A DNA stretch of 5,247 nt from contig JACMRP010000336.1 in the NCBI GenBank assembly GCA_014376325.1, positions 1 to 5,247 on the forward strand, written 5' to 3'. This document shows, piece after piece, positions 1 through 5,247 of the stretch. Below the pieces are notes generated by a model. The model worked only from the letters and a program-made list of their open reading frames with translations, had not been told where the DNA came from and searched no databases. Source of the stretch: Pseudobdellovibrionaceae bacterium (GTDB lineage: Bacteria; Bdellovibrionota; Bdellovibrionia; Bdellovibrionales; Bdellovibrionaceae). Every line of letters starts with the position of its first letter. Positions within the stretch are counted from its first letter, which is position 1. Both the position numbers and the translations under genes were made by a program.

Positions 1-14
1 AAGGGAGGTCCTGA
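1..14 (+). CDS. Possible 3' end of an upstream gene (xseA candidate), partial
   Basis: In one frame the first bases read Gly-Arg-Ser followed by TGA at 12-14, and this TGA shares its A with the xseB ATG (TGATG). Such a stop/start overlap is typical of translationally coupled genes. xseA, the large subunit of exonuclease VII, commonly precedes xseB, so it is the natural candidate. Only three codons are visible and they carry no family signal, so the identity is pure inference from context. Confidence 0.3.
3..8 (+). promoter_or_regulatory. Strong ribosome binding site of xseB
   Basis: GGGAGG lies 5 nt upstream of the ATG at 14. It is a near-perfect Shine-Dalgarno match with good spacing and fixes the xseB start. 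Confidence 0.85.
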
Positions 15-238
15 TGGACTTTGAAAAAAAATTAGGACGTCTTGAAGAGATCGTCGGCAAAATGGAAAAAGGCGATCTTGCGCTTGAAGATTCGCTGACT
101 CTTTTCGAAGAAGGCGTAAAGCTTTCCCGTGAATGCCACCAGAAGCTGAACGATGCTGAAGCAAAAGTAAAACTTTTAGTCAGCATGGATCAGGACGGCA
201 AGGCTACGACTACAAACTTCAGCTCTGACGAAACATAA
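14..238 (+). CDS. xseB: Exodeoxyribonuclease VII small subunit
   Basis: XseB is the small subunit of exonuclease VII, a cytoplasmic nuclease that degrades single-stranded DNA from both ends and acts in repair and recombination. Several small subunits bind one XseA catalytic subunit. The 74-residue product has the usual family length. It starts with the characteristic helical pattern FEKKLGRLEEIVGKMEKGDL (residues 3-22), followed by LEDSLTLFEEGVKLSREC and a second helix ending near residue 56, a short helical-hairpin layout. The C-terminal tail (about residues 58-74) is polar and probably disordered. The start is set by a strong ribosome binding site 5 nt upstream and by overlap with a preceding stop codon. 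ispA follows after 7 nt, matching the common xseA-xseB-ispA order. Identification is firm. Confidence 0.95.
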   Translation: MDFEKKLGRLEEIVGKMEKGDLALEDSLTLFEEGVKLSRECHQKLNDAEAKVKLLVSMDQDGKATTTNFSSDET

Positions 239-245
239 GATTTCT

Positions 246-1109
246 TTGACCAAACAAAGTTCGTTCGAAGCAGAGTTAAAGTTAAGAATTAAAAAGGTGG
301 ATGACTTTATCCATGCTTATTTTGCTTCGTTGAAGCTGCCGGACGGCGCCGCCGTAACCGAGCTCAAAGATTCCATGTATTATTCAGCCGGGGCCGGTGG
401 CAAAAGATTCCGCCCGGTGCTTTCGTTGCTCGTTGCTGAAAGTTTTGGCTGCGCAACGGATCGAATTCTGCCATTTGCCGCAGCGGTGGAGCTGATTCAT
501 ACCTATTCTTTAATCCATGATGATCTGCCGACGATGGACAACGACGATGTTCGCCGGGGGAAACCCACAAACCATAAAGTTTACGGCGAAACAACGGCGT
601 TGCTTGCGGGTGACGCCCTGTTGACGGAAGCATTTCTATTGATTGCGGATAAGTATCAAAATGACGGAACACTTTGCGCAAAACTGACTTCTTTATTATC
701 ACGCGCAGCCGGTATTCGCGGAATGGTTGGCGGACAGGCAATCGACTTAAAGGCGCAAAATTTAACTTCTGAAGAACTGACTCTTTTACACGAACTTAAA
801 ACGGGCCGAATGATTCAGGTTGCCGCCGAAGGCGCCGCGATGATCGCCGGAGCCGGCGCAAGCCAGGTGCAAAGCTTCGCAGACTTCGGCAGATACCTTG
901 GTTTGGCATTCCAGGTTGCCGATGATGTTTTAGATCAAGACGATAAAGACCAAGGCCCGCGCAGCTTTGTAACTTTGCTTGGGGTCGAAGGCACCCGGAA
1001 GTACTTAAACGAAATAAGCGCCAAAGCCATCGCGATTCTAAAAACGCAAACGCAAAAATCGTTGATCCTAGAACAAATGATCGAATTCAATCAGCTTCGT
1101 CAGTCATGA
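246..1109 (+). CDS. ispA: Farnesyl diphosphate synthase (geranyltranstransferase)
   Basis: This cytoplasmic prenyltransferase condenses isopentenyl diphosphate with dimethylallyl and then geranyl diphosphate to give farnesyl diphosphate, the precursor of undecaprenyl phosphate and quinone side chains. The 287 residues are close to the family norm (E. coli IspA has 299). Visible landmarks are GGKRFRP (51-57, substrate-binding Lys/Arg), the first Asp-rich motif DDLPTMD (92-98) followed by RRG, the GGQ segment (162-164), KTG (185-187), and the second Asp-rich motif DDVLD (226-230). The four-residue spacing inside the first motif fits bacterial farnesyl synthases, although some geranylgeranyl synthases share it, so product length is not proven. 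The start is a TTG with no clear Shine-Dalgarno; the next in-frame option, a GTG at 297, would remove 17 residues of the N-terminal helix. Expression probably depends on coupling to xseB, 7 nt upstream. The stop overlaps the tlyA ATG. The last residues diverge from the usual C-terminus, but the protein is not obviously truncated. Confidence 0.93.
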   Translation: MTKQSSFEAELKLRIKKVDDFIHAYFASLKLPDGAAVTELKDSMYYSAGAGGKRFRPVLSLLVAESFGCATDRILPFAAAVELIHTYSLIHDDLPTMDNDDVRRGKPTNHKVYGETTALLAGDALLTEAFLLIADKYQNDGTLCAKLTSLLSRAAGIRGMVGGQAIDLKAQNLTSEELTLLHELKTGRMIQVAAEGAAMIAGAGASQVQSFADFGRYLGLAFQVADDVLDQDDKDQGPRSFVTLLGVEGTRKYLNEISAKAIAILKTQTQKSLILEQMIEFNQLRQS

Positions 1110-1864
1110 GACTCGACGTCTATCTTCTTCAAAAAAAATTGGCAATGTCGCGATCCCACGCGCAAGAGTTGATTAAGGGGCGTTTGGTCTATCAGCTCAA
1201 GAATGAGCAAAGAACTTTGCTGTTAAAATCGAATCACCAAGTTGAAGAAGATCAAGCAGATATCTTTGTCGAAGCTGGTCCAGCAAATCGGTTCGTATCG
1301 CGCGGCGGTTTGAAGCTTGAAGGCGCGCTTGCGCATACAAAAATAAACGTGATCGATCTGCTAGTGCTCGACGTTGGGATTTCGACCGGCGGTTTTACAG
1401 ATTGTCTGCTTCAGAGTGGCGCGCGCGCGATCCTGGGCGTCGATGTCGGTCACGGACAGGTGCATTCACAAATTAAGAATGACCCACGTTTAAAAGTCAT
1501 TGAGGGATTGAACGCCCGAAACATCGCCGAAAATTCAGAAGTTATTGCGGCTATGCCGTCAGCGGGTTTTGATCTTATCGTGATGGACGTTTCATTTATT
1601 TCGATCTTGCTGATCATTCCGCAGTTGGTGCCATTGCTAAAAGTGGGTGGTCAATTACTGAGCCTTGTAAAACCGCAATTCGAAGTAGGGCCAGAGGGAT
1701 TAGGCAAGGGCGGCCTGGTGAAAGATCCTGGACTCTATTCAGGAGTTGAGGATAGAGTAAAGGACATTTGTCTCGGCGCGGGCCTGACCGTGCAAGATTA
1801 CTTTGCATCACCGATTGAGGGAAAAGATGGCAACAAAGAATTTTTCATTCTCGCAAAAAAATAG
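1106..1864 (+). CDS. tlyA: TlyA-family 23S rRNA (cytidine-2'-O)-methyltransferase
   Basis: TlyA uses S-adenosylmethionine to 2'-O-methylate cytidine in rRNA: C1920 of 23S and, in the longer type II enzymes, also C1409 of 16S. An N-terminal S4 RNA-binding domain covers about residues 1-58 (MRLDVYLLQKKLAMSRSHAQ). An FtsJ/RrmJ-type Rossmann methyltransferase domain follows, with VSRGGLKLEGAL (64-75), the SAM-binding loop DVGISTGGFTD (89-99), DVGHGQVH (113-120), MDVSFIS (160-166) and VKPQFEVG (188-195). K70, D161, K189 and E245 match the catalytic K-D-K-E tetrad of the family. The protein ends at residue 252, soon after NKEFFILAKK, without the C-terminal extension I recall in mycobacterial TlyA. 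It therefore looks like the short type I form, expected to modify 23S only. The ATG overlaps the ispA stop in ATGA, indicating coupled translation. Older annotations call this family hemolysin, which is probably misleading. Identification is firm; the subtype is inferred. Confidence 0.93.
   Translation: MRLDVYLLQKKLAMSRSHAQELIKGRLVYQLKNEQRTLLLKSNHQVEEDQADIFVEAGPANRFVSRGGLKLEGALAHTKINVIDLLVLDVGISTGGFTDCLLQSGARAILGVDVGHGQVHSQIKNDPRLKVIEGLNARNIAENSEVIAAMPSAGFDLIVMDVSFISILLIIPQLVPLLKVGGQLLSLVKPQFEVGPEGLGKGGLVKDPGLYSGVEDRVKDICLGAGLTVQDYFASPIEGKDGNKEFFILAKK
1817..1821 (+). promoter_or_regulatory. Ribosome binding site deciding the lipoprotein start, inside tlyA
   Basis: GAGGG sits 5 nt before the ATG at 1827, within the last codons of tlyA. 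It supports that ATG over the in-frame TTG at 1803, which has no comparable site, and over the ATGs at 1875 and 1878, which would remove the positively charged start of the signal peptide. Confidence 0.65.
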
Positions 1865-2840
1865 TTTTAAATTGATGATGGCCGCCGCGTTTCTGTTTCT
1901 AGCAAGTTGTAATACTTTGCGAACTCGTGGCGATATTGAAAATGACCGTACGGGCGTTTCTAAAAGTGAAACGCAATCTAACGGCGGCACTGCGCAGTCG
2001 CCTCGCTATGATCAACCGCAAACTCCTCCTCCAGCGCCGAATGTCGAAATCCCTTTAGCGGCGTCACCGATTCCGGCAATGCCTAAAATTGGTCTGATCT
2101 TTGGACCCGGTGGGGCCAGGGCTTATGGTCATATTGGCTTCCTTCAGAACATGGCCCGCATGAAAGTACCGGTTTACGGAACCGTCGGTATTGAATGGGG
2201 TGCCCCCGTGGCGGCGCTTTTATCTTCGAAGGGTCAAGTGTACGATGTGGAATGGCAGATGTTTAAGCTGAAAGATGATGATCTTGTGAAAAAGAGTCTC
2301 ATCGGTTCAGGCGGCCGGGTCACTGACGTAACGGCGTTAAAGGATTTTTTCCAAACCGCTTTTGCGAATCAGAAAGTGGAAGGTTTTAAATATCCATTCG
2401 CTTGCCCAGCTTACAACATCGCTAAGAACCAGGTGTACATGATGAGCCGTGGTTCCGTCGATAATTTGATGCCTTACTGTGTTCCGTATCCGCCAACTTT
2501 GAAGCCGTTCAATCGGAATGTCAGCGCGGTTCGTGAACTTAAAATGGCCTCAGACTTTCTGCGATCACAGGGCGCGAATTACATCGTGCTGGTGAATGTG
2601 TTGGGTCGCGATGGCGGGCGGAAGTCGCTTGTCAAAGACGCGGACAGTACAGATTCGGTCACCTGGTCAGAGATTTCGAGTTTTTATTCGAAGCCTCATC
2701 CGGGGATCGACGCGACCATCCCGATCGACTTGGATAATTACCTCGTGACGGATTTTGAGAAAAAAAGAGAGATCATGCAAAAAGGCGCCGAGGTTTCGCA
2801 AAAACCTTTAGAAGCATGGGCGCGCAAACTGGGATTCTAG
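1827..2840 (+). CDS. Patatin-like lipoprotein, apparently lacking the catalytic dyad
   Basis: The 337-residue product, counted from the ATG at 1827, is a predicted lipoprotein with a patatin/RssA-like domain. A lysine-containing N-region (KNSFK) and a hydrophobic stretch lead to the lipobox LASC with Cys28. Asn at +2 would favour outer-membrane sorting under E. coli rules. Residues 29-80 form a polar linker with a proline-rich patch (PQTPPPAP). The domain begins near residue 86 with the glycine-rich anion-hole loop GPGGARAYGHIGFL (93-106), the hallmark of patatin-like phospholipases. The elbow that normally reads GxSxG reads GIEWG (121-125), with Glu123 in place of the nucleophile Ser. The expected DG(G/A) motif before the SQGANYIVLVNV strand (247-258) is missing. 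The end (about 296-327, IPIDLDNYLVTDFEKKREIMQKG) resembles the family's usual C-terminal strand and helix. It overlaps tlyA by 38 nt in another frame and lies 21 nt before pepP. A structural or ligand-binding role is possible, but the function is unknown. Family assignment is fairly sure; loss of hydrolase activity is inferred. Confidence 0.78.
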   Translation: MATKNFSFSQKNSFKLMMAAAFLFLASCNTLRTRGDIENDRTGVSKSETQSNGGTAQSPRYDQPQTPPPAPNVEIPLAASPIPAMPKIGLIFGPGGARAYGHIGFLQNMARMKVPVYGTVGIEWGAPVAALLSSKGQVYDVEWQMFKLKDDDLVKKSLIGSGGRVTDVTALKDFFQTAFANQKVEGFKYPFACPAYNIAKNQVYMMSRGSVDNLMPYCVPYPPTLKPFNRNVSAVRELKMASDFLRSQGANYIVLVNVLGRDGGRKSLVKDADSTDSVTWSEISSFYSKPHPGIDATIPIDLDNYLVTDFEKKREIMQKGAEVSQKPLEAWARKLGF

Positions 2841-2861
2841 ATCCCGCGAAAGAAGGACAGG

Positions 2862-4178
2862 ATGAGAAAGCCAACCGAAGACATACGCATTTTTGCGGAA
2901 CGCAGACAGCGCATCGGACGCGAGCTTGAGGGCGCGGCCCTAGTGGTTGCCTCCCATCCGGATCTAATTCGTAATCACGACGTCAATTTTCCTTACCGTC
3001 AGGATTCTAACTTATATTATTTAACCGGTTTCGAAGAGCCCGAAAGCATTTTGGTTTTTCGCCCGGGCATGAAACCAGAAACCGTCATGTTCGTGCGCAA
3101 GCGCGATCGTGAGCGTGAAACATGGGATGGTTTCCGATACGGACCTGAAGGTGTCGAGACAGAATTCAAAATTGATAAATGTTATCCGATCGATGAATTT
3201 CTGACTCATGCGCCAACTCTGCTGAAAGAAGTAGATGCAGTTTATTATCGCATGTTCAAAAATGACGAGGCCGATGCGCTGATGAAACAGTGTCTGATGC
3301 AAGTAAAGTCAATGCAGGGGCGCACGGGTTACGGCTTACTGCCGATTCACGATGCCGACACGTTCCTTGGCGAATTCCGTTTGATCAAATCCGAAATGGA
3401 ACTGAACAACTTGCGCGAAGCCTGCGAGATTTCGGCACAGGGACATTTAGCGGCAATGCACTTTACTCGACCAGGAGTTAGTGAGCGGCAAGTGCAGGGC
3501 GTTTTAGCTCATCATTTTTTCATGAAGGGCGCCGCGCGAGAAGGGTACAATTACATCGTTGCTAGCGGCACTGCGGCCACAACTTTGCATTACAACTTCA
3601 ATGATCAAAAATGCAAAGACGGTGACCTGTTATTGATTGATGCTGGTGCCGAGTACAATTATTTTACCGGCGACATCACCCGAACCTACCCAGTGAACGG
3701 CAAGTTTACCGACGAACAAGCGCGCGTATATCAGGGAGTGCTCGACGTGCAGAAAAAAATCATGGACTACGTTCGTCCAGGAATCGTGTTTAAAGAAATG
3801 CATGAGATGGGCACGGCACTTTTAACTGATTTAATGTTGGAACTCGGATTGTTGTCGGGTCGTAAAGAAGACATCATCTTAGCGTTACAGCATAAAAAAT
3901 ATTATCCACATGGCGTGGGTCACTGGTTGGGCATGGATGTTCACGATGCGGGCTTGTACTTCAAAAAAGGTGTCGCACGCGAACTTGAGCAAAATATGTG
4001 CTTTACGATTGAGCCGGGCCTATACATCCCAGCCGACGACACGAGCGCGCCCCAAAAATATCGCGGCATCGGCATTCGTATCGAAGACAACGTGCGTGTA
4101 ACTTCCCACGGCTGCGAAAACATGACCTCATCAGTTCCAAAAGAAATCGCCGACCTAGAAAAAGTCATCGGCAAATAG
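2862..4178 (+). CDS. pepP: Xaa-Pro aminopeptidase (M24B)
   Basis: PepP is a cytoplasmic metallopeptidase, usually with two manganese ions, that removes an N-terminal residue preceding proline. The 438 residues nearly equal E. coli PepP (441). Residues about 5-140 form the AMP_N domain, including FPYRQDSNLYYLTGFEEPES (43-62). The pita-bread M24 domain spans about 175-430. All five metal ligands are visible: D260 (LLLIDAG), D271 (TGDITRTYP), H354 (PHGVGHWLGMDVHD), E384 (FTIEPGLY) and E408 (GIRIEDNVRV). The supporting histidines H243 (TLHYNF), H350 and H361 are present, as is R406. The ATG at 2862 has AAGGA 4 nt upstream and starts the AMP_N domain at its expected place; there is no signal peptide. 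It is the last gene of the operon: its TAG lies in the left arm of the terminator stem. No residue is missing, so activity is expected. Identification is firm. Confidence 0.95.
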   Translation: MRKPTEDIRIFAERRQRIGRELEGAALVVASHPDLIRNHDVNFPYRQDSNLYYLTGFEEPESILVFRPGMKPETVMFVRKRDRERETWDGFRYGPEGVETEFKIDKCYPIDEFLTHAPTLLKEVDAVYYRMFKNDEADALMKQCLMQVKSMQGRTGYGLLPIHDADTFLGEFRLIKSEMELNNLREACEISAQGHLAAMHFTRPGVSERQVQGVLAHHFFMKGAAREGYNYIVASGTAATTLHYNFNDQKCKDGDLLLIDAGAEYNYFTGDITRTYPVNGKFTDEQARVYQGVLDVQKKIMDYVRPGIVFKEMHEMGTALLTDLMLELGLLSGRKEDIILALQHKKYYPHGVGHWLGMDVHDAGLYFKKGVARELEQNMCFTIEPGLYIPADDTSAPQKYRGIGIRIEDNVRVTSHGCENMTSSVPKEIADLEKVIGK

Positions 4179-4228
4179 GAAAAGGTACCTCCGGCTGAAG
4201 GGCGGGCTCCGCCCAGACGCTTTTCCTA
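4176..4228. terminator. Bidirectional intrinsic terminator between convergent genes
   Basis: An outer perfect 9-bp stem pairs TAGGAAAAG (4176-4184) with CTTTTCCTA (4220-4228). Inside it a compact GC hairpin pairs GGGCGG (4200-4205) with CCGCCC (4209-4214) around a GCT loop. A short run of T (4221-4224) follows the GC hairpin on the plus strand. The A-rich left arm supplies the equivalent T-run on the minus strand, so the element can end both pepP and the opposing HAD gene. The T-tracts are only four long and lie some distance from the GC stem, so termination strength is uncertain. The pepP stop codon forms the base of the outer stem. Confidence 0.7.
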
Positions 4229-4254
4229 CTCAGCTACGTTTTATGTATTTGCAG

Positions 4255-5004
4255 CTAAATAAATCGGTGATGGAGCCAGGACTTTTGTTGGGCGATCTTT
4301 TGAAGATCGTCCTCGGTTTTGAAAAGTCGATCGTCTTGATTGGCCGCACTGATCGCCATCGCTAGATCGGTGGCGGTGTTGAGGAGTTGAAAGTCACCCA
4401 TCGTATTTCCGGAAGTCAGGAACGGTTTTTTGCCGCCAGTGCGTTCGAGCAAAGCCTCTACTTTTCCCATTTGGTAAGTGATGTGGCCTTTCTGCTGATC
4501 CGAAATAACGCCGTCTTCAGTCTTCGTTTCGATTCCGATGACGGAGTCCGCGTCAAGACCTAGAAGCTTGGCTCCAGGTTCGACGGCCCATTTTACCGAA
4601 GCGGTGACGATAAAAATTTGCACGCCTTTGCTTTTCAAAAGATCGATAAGCTTTCGCTGTTCTTCGAAGATCGGCACTGGCGCTTGCTGTTTGACGCCTT
4701 CTTCTGCCCAAGTCCGAATGGTCTCTAACTTCTGGCCCTTGTTGATCTGCGCGAGCCATAAATAGGCCTCACTAGGATCGCCGTTTTTCTTTTTTAATTC
4801 TTGGTAATAGTTCCAAGGATCTGCGGGCAGCTGTACCAACTTGTTGTCGATCTGATGTTGAAAAAAAGTTTCGCCAAGATCGATATCCCACAAAGTCCCG
4901 TCGGCGTCGAAAGCCGCCACTGGCTCGGAATCTTTCGCGAGCGAATAGTCCAGCGCAGTATAAATTCGGTCCCACATTTCTTTTGAATAAGCTTTGTATT
5001 TCAT
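4255..5004 (-). CDS. HAD-superfamily phosphatase, phosphoserine phosphatase-like (HAD-IB)
   Basis: This 249-residue, probably cytoplasmic protein has the full haloacid dehalogenase signature. Motif I is FDADGTLW (32-39), with Asp33 as predicted nucleophile and Asp35 as general acid/base. Motif II is IFIVTAS (130-136), with Thr134. Motif III is Lys181 in YQMGKVEALL. Motif IV is SGNTMGDFQLL (198-208), with the Mg2+-binding Asp204. The helical insertion between motifs I and II (about residues 40-115) is the C1-type cap of the HAD-IB subgroup, which includes SerB and phosphorylcholine phosphatases. The substrate cannot be read from the sequence, and I would not call it serB. The ATG at 5004 has only a weak purine-rich AAGAAG upstream. 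The gene is monocistronic here, convergent with pepP and divergent from the gene at 5057. Class assignment is firm; the specific reaction is unknown. Confidence 0.87.
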   Translation of the reverse strand: MKYKAYSKEMWDRIYTALDYSLAKDSEPVAAFDADGTLWDIDLGETFFQHQIDNKLVQLPADPWNYYQELKKKNGDPSEAYLWLAQINKGQKLETIRTWAEEGVKQQAPVPIFEEQRKLIDLLKSKGVQIFIVTASVKWAVEPGAKLLGLDADSVIGIETKTEDGVISDQQKGHITYQMGKVEALLERTGGKKPFLTSGNTMGDFQLLNTATDLAMAISAANQDDRLFKTEDDLQKIAQQKSWLHHRFI

Positions 5005-5056
5005 ATCTTCTTAGTATCAAATAAGGTCATTAATTAGACAAGCGGAGAGCTAGTAA
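5005..5056. promoter_or_regulatory. Divergent intergenic region with candidate sigma70-like promoter
   Basis: The 52 nt between the divergent HAD and acetyltransferase genes are AT-rich and should hold promoters for both. Toward the HAD gene on the minus strand, TTGTCT (complement of 5036-5041) and GATACT (complement of 5013-5018) each match 4 of 6 consensus positions with a 17-nt spacer. That -10 lies only 8 nt from the ATG, so the transcript would be nearly leaderless, which weakens the call. Toward the plus-strand gene only a poor pair is seen: TTGTAT (4994-4999) and TCAAAT (5017-5022), spacer 17. Confidence 0.3.
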
Positions 5057-5247
5057 ATGGGCCTTTTTTGTCGAGTGATTCAGATCCAAGACTTGAATGA
5101 AATTCTCGAGTTTGAAAACAAGAAACTTATCGAAACAATTCCAGACGAAATGGAGCGAACGCTTCATAGCTGGAATGTGCGTTGGCGCAAAGAGTCCTTA
5201 GAGCACTACCTAGCGCTAGGCTGGTCCTTTCTGGTGCGGGATGAAGA
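5057..5247 (+). CDS. Probable GNAT-family N-acetyltransferase, N-terminal part only
   Basis: An open frame runs from ATG 5057 to the window end without a stop, giving 63 codons. GGAG at 5044-5047 lies 9 nt upstream and supports this start. The peptide begins MGLFCRVIQIQDLNEILEFE and ends with HYLALGWSFLVRDE. This fits the first strand and helices of a GNAT fold, leading into the strand that precedes the acetyl-CoA binding region, as in proteins that transfer an acetyl group from acetyl-CoA to an amine. The diagnostic Q/RxxGxG/A motif would lie beyond the edge, so the family call rests on a resemblance in the N-terminal region only. It is divergent from the HAD gene. Substrate unknown. Confidence 0.55.
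   Translation, partial: MGLFCRVIQIQDLNEILEFENKKLIETIPDEMERTLHSWNVRWRKESLEHYLALGWSFLVRDE

Noticed and set aside
364..741. A 125-codon open frame on the minus strand within ispA
   Set aside because: It lies entirely opposite a well-conserved ispA region containing the first Asp-rich motif, and its translation shows no recognisable domain. It is best explained as a by-product of ispA codon use.
1803..1826. TTG at 1803 as the lipoprotein start
   Set aside because: It has no ribosome binding site and would add eight residues (MHHRLREK) to an already complete signal peptide, while the ATG at 1827 has GAGGG 5 nt upstream.
2607..2615. Asp-Gly-Gly (residues 262-264 of the lipoprotein) as a displaced patatin catalytic Asp motif
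   Set aside because: In the family the DG motif comes before the GA..VI.V strand. This one follows the IVLVNV strand, so it is in the wrong place in the fold, though a structure model could reopen the question.
3290..3481. Small plus-strand frames inside pepP (3290-3481 and 3910-4101)
   Set aside because: They overlap conserved peptidase sequence, including metal-ligand motifs, and have no family resemblance of their own.
4772..5020. Alternative open frames on both strands over the HAD gene (minus 4772-5020 and 4553-4759, plus 4538-4765 and 4801-4986)
   Set aside because: All lie over a gene with a complete set of HAD motifs in one frame, and none shows a domain or a convincing start context.

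Overview
The window looks like a chromosomal housekeeping segment of a Gram-negative bacterium with moderate GC content. A Bdellovibrio-like (Bdellovibrionota) source is my guess from the overall feel of the proteins and gene packing. It is an inference that a database search would have to confirm. I see no mobile element, CRISPR array, rRNA or tRNA.

Positions 1-4178 hold five tightly packed plus-strand genes that look like one operon. They are xseB (exonuclease VII small subunit), ispA (farnesyl diphosphate synthase), tlyA (rRNA 2'-O-methyltransferase), a patatin-like lipoprotein gene, and pepP (Xaa-Pro aminopeptidase). The first 14 bases probably carry the last codons of an upstream gene, plausibly xseA, whose TGA overlaps the xseB ATG. 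Junctions are a 7-nt gap (xseB/ispA), a 4-nt ATGA overlap (ispA/tlyA), a 38-nt overlap (tlyA/lipoprotein) and a 21-nt gap (lipoprotein/pepP). No internal promoter or terminator is obvious, so co-transcription and translational coupling are likely.

Positions 4176-4228 hold a two-tier stem-loop with T-runs on both strands. It fits a bidirectional terminator between pepP and the convergent minus-strand gene at 4255-5004, a HAD-superfamily phosphatase with all four motifs. After a 52-nt divergent intergenic region, a plus-strand gene starts at 5057 and runs off the window; its N-terminus resembles a GNAT acetyltransferase.

The operon mixes DNA repair, isoprenoid synthesis, ribosome modification, envelope and peptide-turnover functions, and xseB-ispA-tlyA linkage is a familiar bacterial arrangement. 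The least ordinary item is the patatin-like lipoprotein. It keeps the family's glycine-rich loop and fold landmarks, but the nucleophile serine is replaced by glutamate and the catalytic Asp-Gly motif is absent, so it looks like a secreted pseudoenzyme. I found no convincing new multi-gene system here.
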